DNA of 55,277 nt, taken from CAZNPU01 sp964575335 (GTDB lineage Bacteria > Planctomycetota > Phycisphaerae > Phycisphaerales > SM1A02). This document shows, piece after piece, positions 45,848 to 54,800 of this stretch. The DNA lies in the NCBI GenBank assembly GCA_964575335.1, contig CAZNPU010000025.1, positions 1 through 55,277 on the forward strand, read 5' to 3'. The notes below the pieces were generated by a model, which worked only from the letters and a program-made list of their open reading frames with translations, ran no database searches and had not been told where the DNA came from. Every line of letters starts with the position of its first letter. Position 1 is the first letter of the stretch. The translations under genes and the position numbers were made by a program.

Positions 45848-47086
45848 ATGAAACTGTGGCAAGAGCCGCTTCCTGAAAGGTATATGCAGATGTCGGATGA
45901 GGCATTGGCGGAGGCGATCACGCAGCACCGCCGACGCATGGGCAATTCGCTGCTCATCCTCGGCCATCATTACCAGCAGGATGAGATCATCCAACATGCG
46001 GATTTGACCGGCGACAGTTTGAAGCTGGCCCAGATCGCAGCACAGCAGACCCGCGCAGGCGATCTGAAGTTCATTGTGTTCTGCGGCGTGCATTTCATGG
46101 CTGAAACGGCAGCCATGCTCACCAGTGGCCGCGGCGTTCAGGTGATCCTGCCCGATCTTTCCGCAGGATGCTCCATGGCTGATATGGCCGACATCGAAGA
46201 TGCGCTCAATGCGTGGGATGAACTGCACGAAGCGCTTGGCGCGAACTGGAACGGACGCGTCATTCCGATCACCTACATCAATTCCTCCGCAGCAGTCAAG
46301 GCGTTTGTCGGCGAGCGGGGCGGCGCGTGCTGCACCAGTTCCAACGCGAAGGAAGTCCTGGAATGGGCACTGCGGGGCGGAGATCAACCGCTTGCGCCAG
46401 GCGAGGAGGTGAAGATTTTCTTCCTGCCCGATCAGCATCTTGGCCGCAACACTGCGTCAAGCATGGGCATGCTCACCGAAATTGACGAGCGTGCCGGCAA
46501 GGGGCCGTCGCAGACCGCTGTGTGGGATCCGCGACGGGAGGGCGGCGGATTGTCACACGAACAGATTCGCCGGGCGAAGGTTCTGCTCTGGGCGGGACAT
46601 TGTTCGGTGCATATGCAGTTTCAGGCTGAGGATGCGGATCGAACACGCGAACAGTTCGCAGCTCAAGGCGATGAAGTAACCATCCTGGTGCACCCGGAAT
46701 GCCGCAAGGAAGTTGTCGATAAGGCTGATTTGTACGGCTCGACCGGCCGCATCATCCGCATCATCGAAACCGCTCCGCCCGGCAGCAACTGGGCCATCGG
46801 CACGGAAGTTCATCTGGTGAATCGCCTGGCGCGTCAGGCGGCGCAGCGCGGCGTGCATGTGCAGATGCTCAGCCGATGCCACTGCCTGTGCGCCACCATG
46901 TACCGCATCAATCAGCAGCATCTTTTGTGGGCGCTTGACAATCTTGCCCGCGGCACGGTCGTGAACCGAATCGAAGTGCCGTCTGCCATTGCCAAGCACG
47001 CGCTCAGCTCACTGGAGCGGATGCTCTCGCTGGCGGGAAATGCCGGAACGCCTCAGCAGGAGCCGGCGATTCTTGAGAAGTCGTGA
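45848..47086 (+). CDS. nadA: Quinolinate synthase A (NadA)
   Basis: About 412 residues, a [4Fe-4S] enzyme condensing iminoaspartate with DHAP in NAD synthesis. Motifs LILGHHYQQDEIIQHADLTGDSL, FCGVHFMAETA, CSMADMA, YINSSAAVKA, GACCTSSNA and LVHPECRKEVVDKAD are diagnostic; cluster Cys candidates are in CCTSS, HPEC and SRCHCLCATMYR. ATG 45848 follows GGAGTAAGCGA and was preferred over an upstream in-frame start. No nadB or nadC is adjacent. Confidence 0.95.
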   Translation: MKLWQEPLPERYMQMSDEALAEAITQHRRRMGNSLLILGHHYQQDEIIQHADLTGDSLKLAQIAAQQTRAGDLKFIVFCGVHFMAETAAMLTSGRGVQVILPDLSAGCSMADMADIEDALNAWDELHEALGANWNGRVIPITYINSSAAVKAFVGERGGACCTSSNAKEVLEWALRGGDQPLAPGEEVKIFFLPDQHLGRNTASSMGMLTEIDERAGKGPSQTAVWDPRREGGGLSHEQIRRAKVLLWAGHCSVHMQFQAEDADRTREQFAAQGDEVTILVHPECRKEVVDKADLYGSTGRIIRIIETAPPGSNWAIGTEVHLVNRLARQAAQRGVHVQMLSRCHCLCATMYRINQQHLLWALDNLARGTVVNRIEVPSAIAKHALSSLERMLSLAGNAGTPQQEPAILEKS

Positions 47087-47104
47087 TGAAAACGCACAAA
47101 AGAT

Positions 47105-47132
47105 TTGCACGAGGCGGCAAATAGTGTATATG
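47105..47132 (+). promoter_or_regulatory. Probable promoter of the pentaheme cytochrome gene
   Basis: TTGCAC (47105-47110), 16-base spacer, TATATG (47127-47132) with TG before it, inside an AT-rich stretch. A TTTGC-N8-GCAAA inverted repeat (47104-47121) overlaps the -35 and may be an operator. Confidence 0.4.
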
Positions 47133-47186
47133 TATATCTTTATATCTCATTAATGGCCGTCATCCAGACGCCCAGGAGGGTTCCAT

Positions 47187-49028
47187 ATGTCAGAGAGCGT
47201 CTCGCCGCGTCGCAGCGCACTTCTTCGCCGTGGATGGGTCTGGGTTGTCGCTGGTGCAGGCATGACCGGCCTGGCGATGGCGTCGCTCGTCAACACCACG
47301 CTGGTGGATTTTCATCTTTCCGGAACGCAGGTCTTCGATGTGCCGCCCGGCATCATCTATTCATCCCAGGATTGCATGCTGTGCCATGGTCCACTGGGCG
47401 AAGGAACCGATCCGTACGTTTCGTGGTCCGGAAGCCTGATGGCCCAGGCCGGTCGTGATCCGCTGTTTTTCGCGCAGATGGCCACGGCAAATCAGGATGT
47501 GGAAAACGTAGGCTATTTCTGCATGCGCTGTCACGTGCCGCTTTCATTCGTCAGCGGCGGCGCGCTCGTGCCTGACGGCAGCGCCCTGTACGACTACGAC
47601 TTTGACGGCATCAATTGTCATTTCTGCCACTCGATGGTTGATCCCATCTATAAACCCGGCATCAGCCCGCCCGAAGATGAAGCAATTCTCAAAGCGCTGG
47701 CGTCGGTGCCTGAGTTCTACGGCAACTCAATGTTTGTGCTTGATCCGGAGGGACGCCGCCGCGGACCTCGTGCCGATCCGGATGTGATGCACGAATTCAT
47801 CCATTCACCATTCCATCGTTCAGGCGATTTCTGCGGCACGTGCCACGATGTGGGCAATGTGGCGGTGACGCGCCAGCTTGACGGCACGTATCGATACAAC
47901 GCATTGAATGAGCCGACGCCGAGTGAGGATCTGAGTCTGCAGTTCCCGCTTGAGCGGACGTATACAGAGTGGAAGCTCAGCGCTTTCGCACAGGAAGGCG
48001 GCGTTGATATGGGCGGCCGCTTCGGCGGCACGGGCGGACCGGTGGTGAGCACATGCCAGGATTGCCACATGCCGCGGGCCGAAGGGCCTGCATGCTGGTT
48101 CGGCCCGTCGTACCCCGATCTGGCAACGCATGATTTTGCCGGCGCATCAGCCTGGGTATTGGAGATCATCGCTCTGCACTACGCAGATGATCCTGATGTC
48201 GATCAGAAGGCGCTTGCGATCGGACAGCAGAAGGCCATTGACATGCTGCAGCGCGCTGCATCGCTGGAGTTGGTGCAGGAGTGCGATGCTGTTCGGGTGC
48301 GCGTGATCAATGAGACCGGCCACAAGTTACCAACCGGGCACATCGAAGGCCGGCGCGTCTGGCTGAACGTGCGAATGTACGACGCAGAAAATACGCTTGT
48401 ATGTGAGTACGGCCATTACGATTTTGATGAAGCGCATCTCGATGAGGAATCGACCACCATCTATGAGATGCACGTGGGACTGAGCGAGTACGCTGCGAAG
48501 CTTCTCGGTCTGCCGCCCGGGGTGACGACCCACATGGCCCTTGCCGACACGATCGTCAAAGACAATCGCATCCCGCCGCGCGGCTTCAATAATGCCGCCT
48601 TCGAAGCAGGCGGTGCGCCGGCTGTGGGAACCACATATGCCGATGGTCAGTATTGGCACGACACCTATTTCACGATTCCTCAGAATGCGGTGCGTGCCGA
48701 GGTGACCGTGAACTACCAGACGGTAACGCGCCACTACATTGAAGCGCTTCGCGATGGCAACGTTACCAACGATTGGGGCGACATTCTGTACGATCTGTGG
48801 CTGAAGACTGACAAAGGGCCGCCGATTCCGATGGTCTGGGATGATCTGAGCGTTACACCGCCTCGCATTGGTGACGTGACGTGCGATGGCATGGTGAACG
48901 TGGACGACTTGCTGGCGGTGATTGGAGCTTGGGGGCCGGTTGGCTCGGACTATCCGCGTGCAGATATCAATAACGATGGAGAAGTGAACGTTGATGACCT
49001 GTTGCTGGTCATCGCGCATTGGGGATAG
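47187..49028 (+). CDS. Pentaheme c-type cytochrome with dockerin-like C-terminal tail
   Basis: 613 residues. N-terminal membrane/signal helix at 17-35. Five CxxCH heme motifs: 63-67 (CMLCH), 112-116 (CMRCH), 144-148 (CHFCH), 216-220 (CGTCH), 290-294 (CQDCH), with further His such as IHSPFHRS and THDFAGA as possible distal ligands. Residues 360-550 are a beta-rich domain without hemes. The last 60 residues carry two dockerin-type Ca repeats, GDVTCDGMVNVDDLLAVI and NNDGEVNVDDLLLVIAHWG. This suggests a periplasmic or surface redox protein; substrate unknown, nitrite or hydroxylamine chemistry possible but unproven. AGGAGG precedes the ATG. Confidence 0.88.
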   Translation: MSESVSPRRSALLRRGWVWVVAGAGMTGLAMASLVNTTLVDFHLSGTQVFDVPPGIIYSSQDCMLCHGPLGEGTDPYVSWSGSLMAQAGRDPLFFAQMATANQDVENVGYFCMRCHVPLSFVSGGALVPDGSALYDYDFDGINCHFCHSMVDPIYKPGISPPEDEAILKALASVPEFYGNSMFVLDPEGRRRGPRADPDVMHEFIHSPFHRSGDFCGTCHDVGNVAVTRQLDGTYRYNALNEPTPSEDLSLQFPLERTYTEWKLSAFAQEGGVDMGGRFGGTGGPVVSTCQDCHMPRAEGPACWFGPSYPDLATHDFAGASAWVLEIIALHYADDPDVDQKALAIGQQKAIDMLQRAASLELVQECDAVRVRVINETGHKLPTGHIEGRRVWLNVRMYDAENTLVCEYGHYDFDEAHLDEESTTIYEMHVGLSEYAAKLLGLPPGVTTHMALADTIVKDNRIPPRGFNNAAFEAGGAPAVGTTYADGQYWHDTYFTIPQNAVRAEVTVNYQTVTRHYIEALRDGNVTNDWGDILYDLWLKTDKGPPIPMVWDDLSVTPPRIGDVTCDGMVNVDDLLAVIGAWGPVGSDYPRADINNDGEVNVDDLLLVIAHWG

Positions 49029-49050
49029 TCAATCGCTAGCGGGTTGTGGG

Positions 49051-49084
49051 AAATCGCGTTGGCCACGAATTGCCAACGCGATTT
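49051..49084. terminator. Hairpin terminator between the pentaheme cytochrome and cupin 2
   Basis: Perfect 13-bp stem AAATCGCGTTGGC / GCCAACGCGATTT with 8-base loop between two convergent genes; usable in both directions. Confidence 0.75.
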
Positions 49085-49160
49085 CATATATGCACATAGT
49101 GCAGTTGTCTGTCAGTACCTTCACGCAGTGCGGCGGCTGCTTTGGCGTGAATCGGTCGGA

Positions 49161-49541
49161 TCATGGCTCGAGTGATACGTGCAACAGGAACGCTGCAGGA
49201 GAATCTGCCTGCACGTCATGCTGCACGCCGGGAGCAAGGATGAGCTGCGTGCCGGCTTTCATATGGTGAGACACTCCATTCACGGCGATGCGCAAATCAC
49301 CCTCAAGCGGCTGAATCGTCACGACGCCCGCTGCAGCGTGCTCCGGCAGCGCTGAGCCGGCGTCCATCGCAAATAAAGCGACGGTGCAATTGCCATGTTT
49401 GTACAAAACCTTCTGACGATGACCGTGCTGTGCCGGTGTCGGCTCACTGCGAAGCGCCGCAATCTCCCGTGGCAGATCGATCACCATGCTGTCAACGTCA
49501 AATCGCTGTGCGGGCGCTTGTCGTACACGGTGTTCGTTCAT
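49161..49541 (-). CDS. Cupin-domain protein (paralogue 2)
   Basis: 126 residues. GHRQKVLYKHGNCTVALFAM, LPEHAAAGVVTIQPLEGDLRIAV and LILAPGVQHDVQA match the cupin at 27291-27707 motif for motif. It is divergent from the RIC gene, again next to a nitrosative-stress gene. Metal ligands probably include the His residues of PEHAAAG and GVQHD. Function unknown; a small-molecule or metal sensor or a dioxygenase-like enzyme are the usual options. Confidence 0.8.
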   Translation of the reverse strand: MNEHRVRQAPAQRFDVDSMVIDLPREIAALRSEPTPAQHGHRQKVLYKHGNCTVALFAMDAGSALPEHAAAGVVTIQPLEGDLRIAVNGVSHHMKAGTQLILAPGVQHDVQADSPAAFLLHVSLEP

Positions 49542-49721
49542 GGTCTTTCTCCAGAAGAATAGAGGTGCTGTCTTTCAATTTCAGGCGGTCTGGGCACCAC
49601 CCGGCGGCTATGATGAGAAAATCTTCCGGCCCTTTTACGGCTGCTTGTCAAATCACGACAACTTGAAAAAACATCGGTGGGGCTGACGGCATGTCGAGGA
49701 GCATTTCTTGTTGATTAATAA

Positions 49722-49750
49722 TTGATAATAAGATCGGTATATCCTATTAT
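49722..49750 (+). promoter_or_regulatory. Near-consensus promoter of the RIC gene
   Basis: TTGATA (49722-49727), 17-base spacer, TATTAT (49745-49750), in an AT-rich patch with TTGATTAATAATTGATAATA direct repeats. The leader of about 50 bases ends with AGGGAG before the ATG. Confidence 0.65.
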
Positions 49751-49806
49751 ACTGCGGGCTTGCAGCTCACTGAACACATCGCATCTCCAAACAGGGAGTT
49801 TTACCC

Positions 49807-50529
49807 ATGACCGTGCAATCCAACGACCCTCGTTTGACGGCGACCGTCGGCGAACTGGTGGTCCAGCGCCCTGGTCGAGCCGTTGTTTTTGAACGTTATC
49901 AAATTGATTACTGCTGTGGCGGCCGCATTCCTCTGCTTGAAGCCTGCGCTGCGCGGGACGTGCAGCCGGAAACGATCTTGCATGAGCTTGATGCGGTTGA
50001 CGCCGCTGCGTCCACGGAAGACACCGATTGGTCACAGGCCACTGGAACTGCACTGGCTGATCACATTGAGCGGGTTCATCACGACTGGCTTCGCGAAGAA
50101 TTGCCGCGCCTGCATGGCCTGGTGTCGAAAGTGGCCCGGGTGCATGGCGACCGTCATCCTGAGTTGCGCGAGCTTGAATCCGTCTTCACCAGCTTTGCCA
50201 ATGAGATGTTCCTGCACATGGTGAAAGAGGAGCGCGTTTTGTTCCCTGCCATTCGCGCGATGGAAGCAGGACAAGCGCCAGCCATGCTGCCGGGCGGTTC
50301 TGTTGACGGGCCGATTCGCATGATGATGGCTGAGCACGATGAGAGCGGCGAAGCCCTGCGCCGAATGCGCGAACTCACCGATGATTATTCCCCGCCTATC
50401 GACGCCTGCACGACCTACCGCGTCATGCTTGATTCGCTGAAGCAGCTTGAGCAAGACACTCACCTGCACGTTCACAAGGAAAACAATATTCTCTTTCCCA
50501 AAGCTCGCGCGATGACGGCGCACGCCTGA
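49807..50529 (+). CDS. RIC-family di-iron Fe-S cluster repair protein (YtfE/ScdA/NorA-like)
   Basis: 240 residues. N-terminal ScdA_N region with FERYQIDYCCGG (Cys36, Cys37), then a hemerythrin-like four-helix domain with His/Glu ligands in HIERVHHDWLREELPRL, FLHMVKEERVLFPAI, MMAEHDESGEALRRM and HLHVHKENNILFPKA. The family repairs Fe-S clusters after NO or peroxide damage. The context (NnrS, Rrf2 regulator, nos genes, feoAB) agrees. Expressed from a strong-looking promoter. Confidence 0.92.
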   Translation: MTVQSNDPRLTATVGELVVQRPGRAVVFERYQIDYCCGGRIPLLEACAARDVQPETILHELDAVDAAASTEDTDWSQATGTALADHIERVHHDWLREELPRLHGLVSKVARVHGDRHPELRELESVFTSFANEMFLHMVKEERVLFPAIRAMEAGQAPAMLPGGSVDGPIRMMMAEHDESGEALRRMRELTDDYSPPIDACTTYRVMLDSLKQLEQDTHLHVHKENNILFPKARAMTAHA

Positions 50530-50636
50530 TACGCATAATCGCCATCGTCGCTCATTCAGCGCATCTCCTTCGAACTTAGCGACATTGACCATGCTGCAGC
50601 TTCCCTGACAATGTTGTTGCTGGTCAATTTGCTCCG

Positions 50637-50687
50637 CTCCCGACGAACACGCTGCACATTTGCGCAGCGGTGCGGCGGGAGTTTTTG
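50637..50687 (+). terminator. Possible branched terminator downstream of the RIC gene
   Basis: Outer stem CTCCCG / CGGGAG, inner stem CGCTGC / GCAGCG, followed by TTTTT. About 110 bases after the stop. The rest of the 495-base gap between the RIC gene and the methyltransferase shows no gene I can support. Confidence 0.45.
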
Positions 50688-51024
50688 CTGCGCTTATGCA
50701 AACAACGTCGTAATCGGCGTGCCGCCACACCAACTCACTTCGCGCTGCTTTTATCACGCAGCTCCCGCTGCATGCCAGCGACCTGCAAGCGGAGTTTGCT
50801 GCAGATTTGTTTCGCTCTCTCCCGCAAGGTTCTTAGATTGCGCTCCGCGATTTTCTTCCTCCCAATCGCTTGGCCGCAGGCGTCGCCTAGGCTCTACCAC
50901 AGATACGGGCAAAGCTGGAACATCAAGCGCAGTAGGTGGTGCATGTGCGCACGTGCTGCCAGCGTCCATCGCTGGACGAACGAGACTTGACGCTGCGACC
51001 TGCAATCCATGACGGACTTGTCCT

Positions 51025-51840
51025 ATGAGCATTGAAGTGCTGAACAATCCAGCCACATTTGAGCAATGGGCGTCGGACTATTACGAACCTGCTGCACAGC
51101 AGCATTACGATCAGGCCATCGATTGCGTGCTGAAACTGCTGTGCCCGCCGCCTAGTTCGGAAATACTTGATGCGGGCTGCGGTACAGGCGTGCATGGCAT
51201 TCGCATGGCACGTGCGGGGTTTGCCGTGCGCTGCATTGATATTTCCTGGGTCGCGCTGGACGAAGCGCGCCAGCGTGCTCAGCAGGCGGGCATTGATCAT
51301 CAAATCACCTTTGAACGTGCCGACCTCATTGAGCTTCCTTACCCCGATCACACGTTCCACACCATCTTCTCATGGGGCGTGCTCATCCACATCTATCCGA
51401 TGCATCGCGCCCTGCGCGAGCTGGTTCGCGTGCTCAAACCCGGCGGACGGCTGGCCATCCAGCTCACCAACCGCAGCGCCATTGATTACCGAATTGAATC
51501 AGTTGCACGGCGGATACTTTCAAAACCCACGCTCGTCGAACACACTCCATTCGGCCCCGGTTCATGGGATCATGCTTCCGGCGGTACGCTGTGGACTATT
51601 GCTGCCGATGTCCCTGCCGTCACCCGCTGCCTGGCTCAACTGGGCTGCCGATGCATCCACCGCCTGCCTGCGGAATTCACCGAGCTGCAGCGGCGTGTCC
51701 GCGGCCGTTCCCGCCGCATGCTGCGATGGATCAATCATCACTACTTCCGCTTGCGTTTGCCTGCCGCTCTGGCCCGCACCAATTTGCTGATTTTCCAGAA
51801 AAACACCGCCTCCATCTCCGCGTCTTCTGCTGGTGAGTGA
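51025..51840 (+). CDS. Class I SAM-dependent methyltransferase
   Basis: 271 residues. Motif I is EILDAGCGTGVHGIRMA, followed by CIDIS (motif II region), FERADLIELPYPDHTFHTIFSWGVLIHI and LRELVRVLKPGGRLAIQL, all typical of the UbiE/Methyltransf_11 group. The basic C-terminal part (RRVRGRSRRMLRW) is specific to it. The substrate cannot be assigned. Ribosome-binding site is weak. It is convergent with the feo operon. Confidence 0.87.
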   Translation: MSIEVLNNPATFEQWASDYYEPAAQQHYDQAIDCVLKLLCPPPSSEILDAGCGTGVHGIRMARAGFAVRCIDISWVALDEARQRAQQAGIDHQITFERADLIELPYPDHTFHTIFSWGVLIHIYPMHRALRELVRVLKPGGRLAIQLTNRSAIDYRIESVARRILSKPTLVEHTPFGPGSWDHASGGTLWTIAADVPAVTRCLAQLGCRCIHRLPAEFTELQRRVRGRSRRMLRWINHHYFRLRLPAALARTNLLIFQKNTASISASSAGE

Positions 51841-51936
51841 CCACACTCAATTCTGCTGCTACAGCATTCGCTTATCTGCACAGCGGCGTGGTTATTGAGA
51901 AGTGGCGTGGGCAAGCTAATCCGCAAGGCGTGTGCG

Positions 51937-52140
51937 TCAGGCCTGCCTGCGCTCAATGGTCAGCGTAACGCGACGAGGTCGCAGTGAGGCGGATGATGTG
52001 GCGCTGCCTGCAGAGCAATTGGGGCATGATGTTGTGGACTTGGAAGAACCGCGGGCGGCAAGCAGCGGTTTCAGCACCAGCCACAGGCCGATGAGGGCCA
52101 GGAAGCTGACGAGCCAGAATTGCCAGTCGTGAAGCGGCAT
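51937..52140 (-). CDS. Small FeoB-associated Cys-containing membrane protein
   Basis: 67 residues: one membrane helix (FWLVSFLALIGLWLVLKPLL), then a soluble tail with CPNC. It lies 32 bases after the feoB stop on the same strand. Many feo operons end with a short single-helix protein with Cys residues of this kind, and it may take the place of FeoC. No strong ribosome-binding site is seen, but the frame and context are convincing. Confidence 0.65.
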   Translation of the reverse strand: MPLHDWQFWLVSFLALIGLWLVLKPLLAARGSSKSTTSCPNCSAGSATSSASLRPRRVTLTIERRQA

Positions 52141-52172
52141 GACGTAACGATGATAGACAGCGGCGAGCGTGA

Positions 52173-54254
52173 TCAGGTCAGGGGCGAGGCAGTGCACCAG
52201 GTGGCGATCGTATAGGTGAGCCACGCGGCGGCGTAGGCCAAACTGGTCATGTAGGTCAGTTGCAGCATGGCCCATTTCCAACTGCCGGTTTCGCGTCTGG
52301 TGACCGCCAGAGTGGGCAGGCATTGCATGGCAAGCACGTAGAACACCAGCAGACTGGCAGCAGTTGGCAGCGTGAACAGGGGCGAGCCGTCGTCGCGCTG
52401 GGCTGAGGCGATGCGCTGAAGCACCTGGGGGTCTTCCGGATCATCATCGCCGCTGGCAAACAGCACTGCGAGGGTGGAGACGAAGACTTCTCGAGCCGCA
52501 AAGCTGGTAAGCACGCCGATGGAAAGCTGCCAGTCGTATCCCAGTGGGGCAAAGGCTGGTTCAATCGCGTGGCCAATGCGGCCAATAAAGCTGTGGGTAA
52601 GCTGCTCGCGTGCAGAGATCGCGTATTCCTGTTCCAAATCCTCTCCCTGTTCCAGCAGGGCTTGGGCGTATTCAGGATTCTCGACCTGGCTCTGTGCAGC
52701 CTCAGCAGCGTGCAGCGTGAGGTCGTCGTGATGCGATTGAGGCGACAAAGTCGGATACGCGCTGAGCCACCACAGAACAATGCAGATGCCCAGGATGACG
52801 GTTCCAGCTTTGCGCAGGAAGGTCATGCCGCGATCGTACGTGGTCAGCAGCGCGGTGCGCAGCGAGGGCAACTTGTATGTTGGCAACTCCAGCACCATCG
52901 GCCGCGCTGGTCCTTTAAGGATGGTTCTGCGGAAGATCGCCGCGGTGAACAATGCCGCTGATCCGCCAAGCACGTAACACCCGGCAAACGCCAGCCCTGC
53001 GAGGAACGGGCTGTCTGTAAAGAGCATGCTGATAAGCAGCACATACACGGGCAGGCGTGCCGAACAGCTCAAAAACGGAATGACAAGAATGGCTGCGAAG
53101 CGGTCGCGCTGATCGGGAATCAGCCGCGTGGACATGATTGCCGGGATCGCACAGGCATGGGCGGAAAGCATGGGCACAAACGCCTGGCCCGGCAGCCCGA
53201 AGCGGCGGAGGATGCGGTCCATGACAAACGAGGCCCGGGCGAGATATCCCGTATCTTCCAGCAGGCTGATGAGGAAAAATAGCAAACAGATTTGCGGCAG
53301 AAAGACAACGGTCCCCGCAATCCCACCAATGATGCCATCTGTGATCAGGTTGTGCAGCGCGCCGTCGCTCAATTGCCAGCCGAATTGCTGGTCAAGAGCA
53401 GTAAAGAGTTGATGCGCGCCATTGCCGAGTTTGGCGAACAGCAGTTCGATGAGTTCCATCGGTACTGCCGCAAGTGCGAAGATGGTGTAGAACAGTCCGA
53501 CCATGACCGCGGCAAAGATCAGCACCCCCAATACCGGGTGCGTGAAGGCTGCGTCGAGCCGATCGGTCAACGTGTCAGCGGCCTGGCCCACGGCATGATC
53601 ACCGCCGACGCTTTGCGCCACAACGCCGTTGGCCCAGCGTGAAGCGGCATTGGCGTCTGTCGGCGGAGGCAGCGAGGCGGTACTGTGCGCCGGGTGGCGC
53701 ATGGCTTGAATGAGATCATCAAACCCCTGGCCGGAACGGGCGCAGACGGGCACCACCGGACAGCCGAGGTACTCACTGAGCTGCTTTGTGTCGATCGTTA
53801 GGCCCCGACGCTGAGCCAGATCGGTCATGTTCAGCGCGACCACAGCGGGCAGGTTCTGTTGCAGCGCCTGACTGACGAAGATGAGGTTCCTCGCCAGGTT
53901 GGTGGCGTCTGCCACAATCAGCAGCGCCTGAGGCTTTTCACCAAGACCGGAATCACCCGCAAGATACTCGCGGCAGTGTTTGGATTCGGGACGATCAAGA
54001 TTCAGGCCATAAATACCGGGCAAATCGACTATTTGCATGCGGCCGGCAGGACCGGCGCAGGCGCCGATTCTTGCTTCGACAGTCGAGCCGGGAAAGTTCG
54101 CTGTCTTGGCGCGCAAGCCGCAGAGGCGGTTAAAAAGCGTTGTTTTGCCTGTATTGGGGTTGCCCAGCAGCGCAAAAGTGGTGATTGTGCGCTCGGCGGC
54201 GACCTCGCCAGTGGCAGTGGAATGATTGGGGACTTGGGGCGAAGCCGTGGTCAT
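52173..54254 (-). CDS. feoB: Ferrous iron transport protein B
   Basis: 693 residues. N-terminal G domain with G1 GNPNTGKTT (31-39), G3 DLPGIYGL (77-84) and G4 NMTD, then two Gate regions with helices such as GIAGTVVFLPQICLLFFLISLLEDTGYLARASFVMD and a Nucleoside_recog-like core with FLSCSARLPVYVLL. It imports Fe(II) into the cytoplasm, most needed under anaerobic conditions, which fits the nearby Fe-S and heme-rich respiratory genes. Downstream of feoA by 33 bases. Confidence 0.95.
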   Translation of the reverse strand: MTTASPQVPNHSTATGEVAAERTITTFALLGNPNTGKTTLFNRLCGLRAKTANFPGSTVEARIGACAGPAGRMQIVDLPGIYGLNLDRPESKHCREYLAGDSGLGEKPQALLIVADATNLARNLIFVSQALQQNLPAVVALNMTDLAQRRGLTIDTKQLSEYLGCPVVPVCARSGQGFDDLIQAMRHPAHSTASLPPPTDANAASRWANGVVAQSVGGDHAVGQAADTLTDRLDAAFTHPVLGVLIFAAVMVGLFYTIFALAAVPMELIELLFAKLGNGAHQLFTALDQQFGWQLSDGALHNLITDGIIGGIAGTVVFLPQICLLFFLISLLEDTGYLARASFVMDRILRRFGLPGQAFVPMLSAHACAIPAIMSTRLIPDQRDRFAAILVIPFLSCSARLPVYVLLISMLFTDSPFLAGLAFAGCYVLGGSAALFTAAIFRRTILKGPARPMVLELPTYKLPSLRTALLTTYDRGMTFLRKAGTVILGICIVLWWLSAYPTLSPQSHHDDLTLHAAEAAQSQVENPEYAQALLEQGEDLEQEYAISAREQLTHSFIGRIGHAIEPAFAPLGYDWQLSIGVLTSFAAREVFVSTLAVLFASGDDDPEDPQVLQRIASAQRDDGSPLFTLPTAASLLVFYVLAMQCLPTLAVTRRETGSWKWAMLQLTYMTSLAYAAAWLTYTIATWCTASPLT

Positions 54255-54287
54255 TGAAGTGTGCAGGTCGAGGTCAGGTCAGGCGCG

Positions 54288-54587
54288 TCAATCGCCTCCA
54301 GATGTGACCGACACAAGGATGTTGTGCGCCAACGCTGAGGAAAGTCCCAGCCGGGTCGAATTCACCTGCACAATGCACGATGATGCGCCACTGCGGCATA
54401 CGCGTATCTCGCACTGGTCAGTCAGCCCCATGGCGTTGAGCAAATCGCAATCTTCGCAGCATAAATTGGCGGTGTGGAGCCGGCCGCGAGTGCCGTCTCG
54501 CAAAACCGACAGCGGCACAGGAGCCGCAGGCGGATGCGCGGCAGCAGTGTCAGCGGGAGCAACGGTCACGGAGACGGAACAATCCAT
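54288..54587 (-). CDS. feoA: Ferrous iron transport protein A
   Basis: 99 residues with a SH3-like FeoA core from residue 25 (VPLSVLRDGTRGRLHTANLCCEDCDLLNAMGL) to the end (IVQVNSTRLGLSSALAHNILVSV). The CCEDC cysteine cluster in the first loop is unusual for FeoA. It regulates or supports FeoB. GAGG lies before the ATG. Fur-like palindrome 24 bases upstream. Confidence 0.88.
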   Translation of the reverse strand: MDCSVSVTVAPADTAAAHPPAAPVPLSVLRDGTRGRLHTANLCCEDCDLLNAMGLTDQCEIRVCRSGASSCIVQVNSTRLGLSSALAHNILVSVTSGGD

Positions 54588-54610
54588 GGAAGCCTCACAA
54601 TAATCAAGAA

Positions 54611-54629
54611 ATTGAGACTCTGTCTCAAT
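54611..54629 (-). promoter_or_regulatory. Perfect palindrome ATTGAGAC-TCT-GTCTCAAT, probable Fur-like operator of feoAB
   Basis: 19-bp inverted repeat of the TTGAGA...TCTCAA type used by Fur-family repressors in several phyla. A TGC-TAGTAT extended -10-like element lies next to it (54636-54644 on the minus strand), which would put the operator over the transcript start. Confidence 0.6.
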
Positions 54630-54800
54630 CGCGGGATACTAGCACAATCAACTCGGTGAAGAAAGGGGAAATAGGCCGTGAGTTCAGGGGAAAACTGCGG
54701 TTAGGGGGTCTTTGTGCCTTTTTTCGACGCGAATCTGCGGGACTAGCCCGCACGCATGGCCGATAGACGATGGGAAGCAGTTGCTTGCTGGAGGTCCGGT

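Noticed and set aside
50611..51012. Open frame of 133 codons between the RIC gene and the methyltransferase
   Set aside because: Translation is Arg/Cys/Ser-rich without any pattern, no ribosome-binding site, and it overlaps a terminator-like hairpin.
54600..54628. TTGAGA-17-GATTAT as feoA promoter on the minus strand
   Set aside because: Would start the transcript a few bases before the ATG, removing the ribosome-binding site; the upstream TGC-TAGTAT element fits better.
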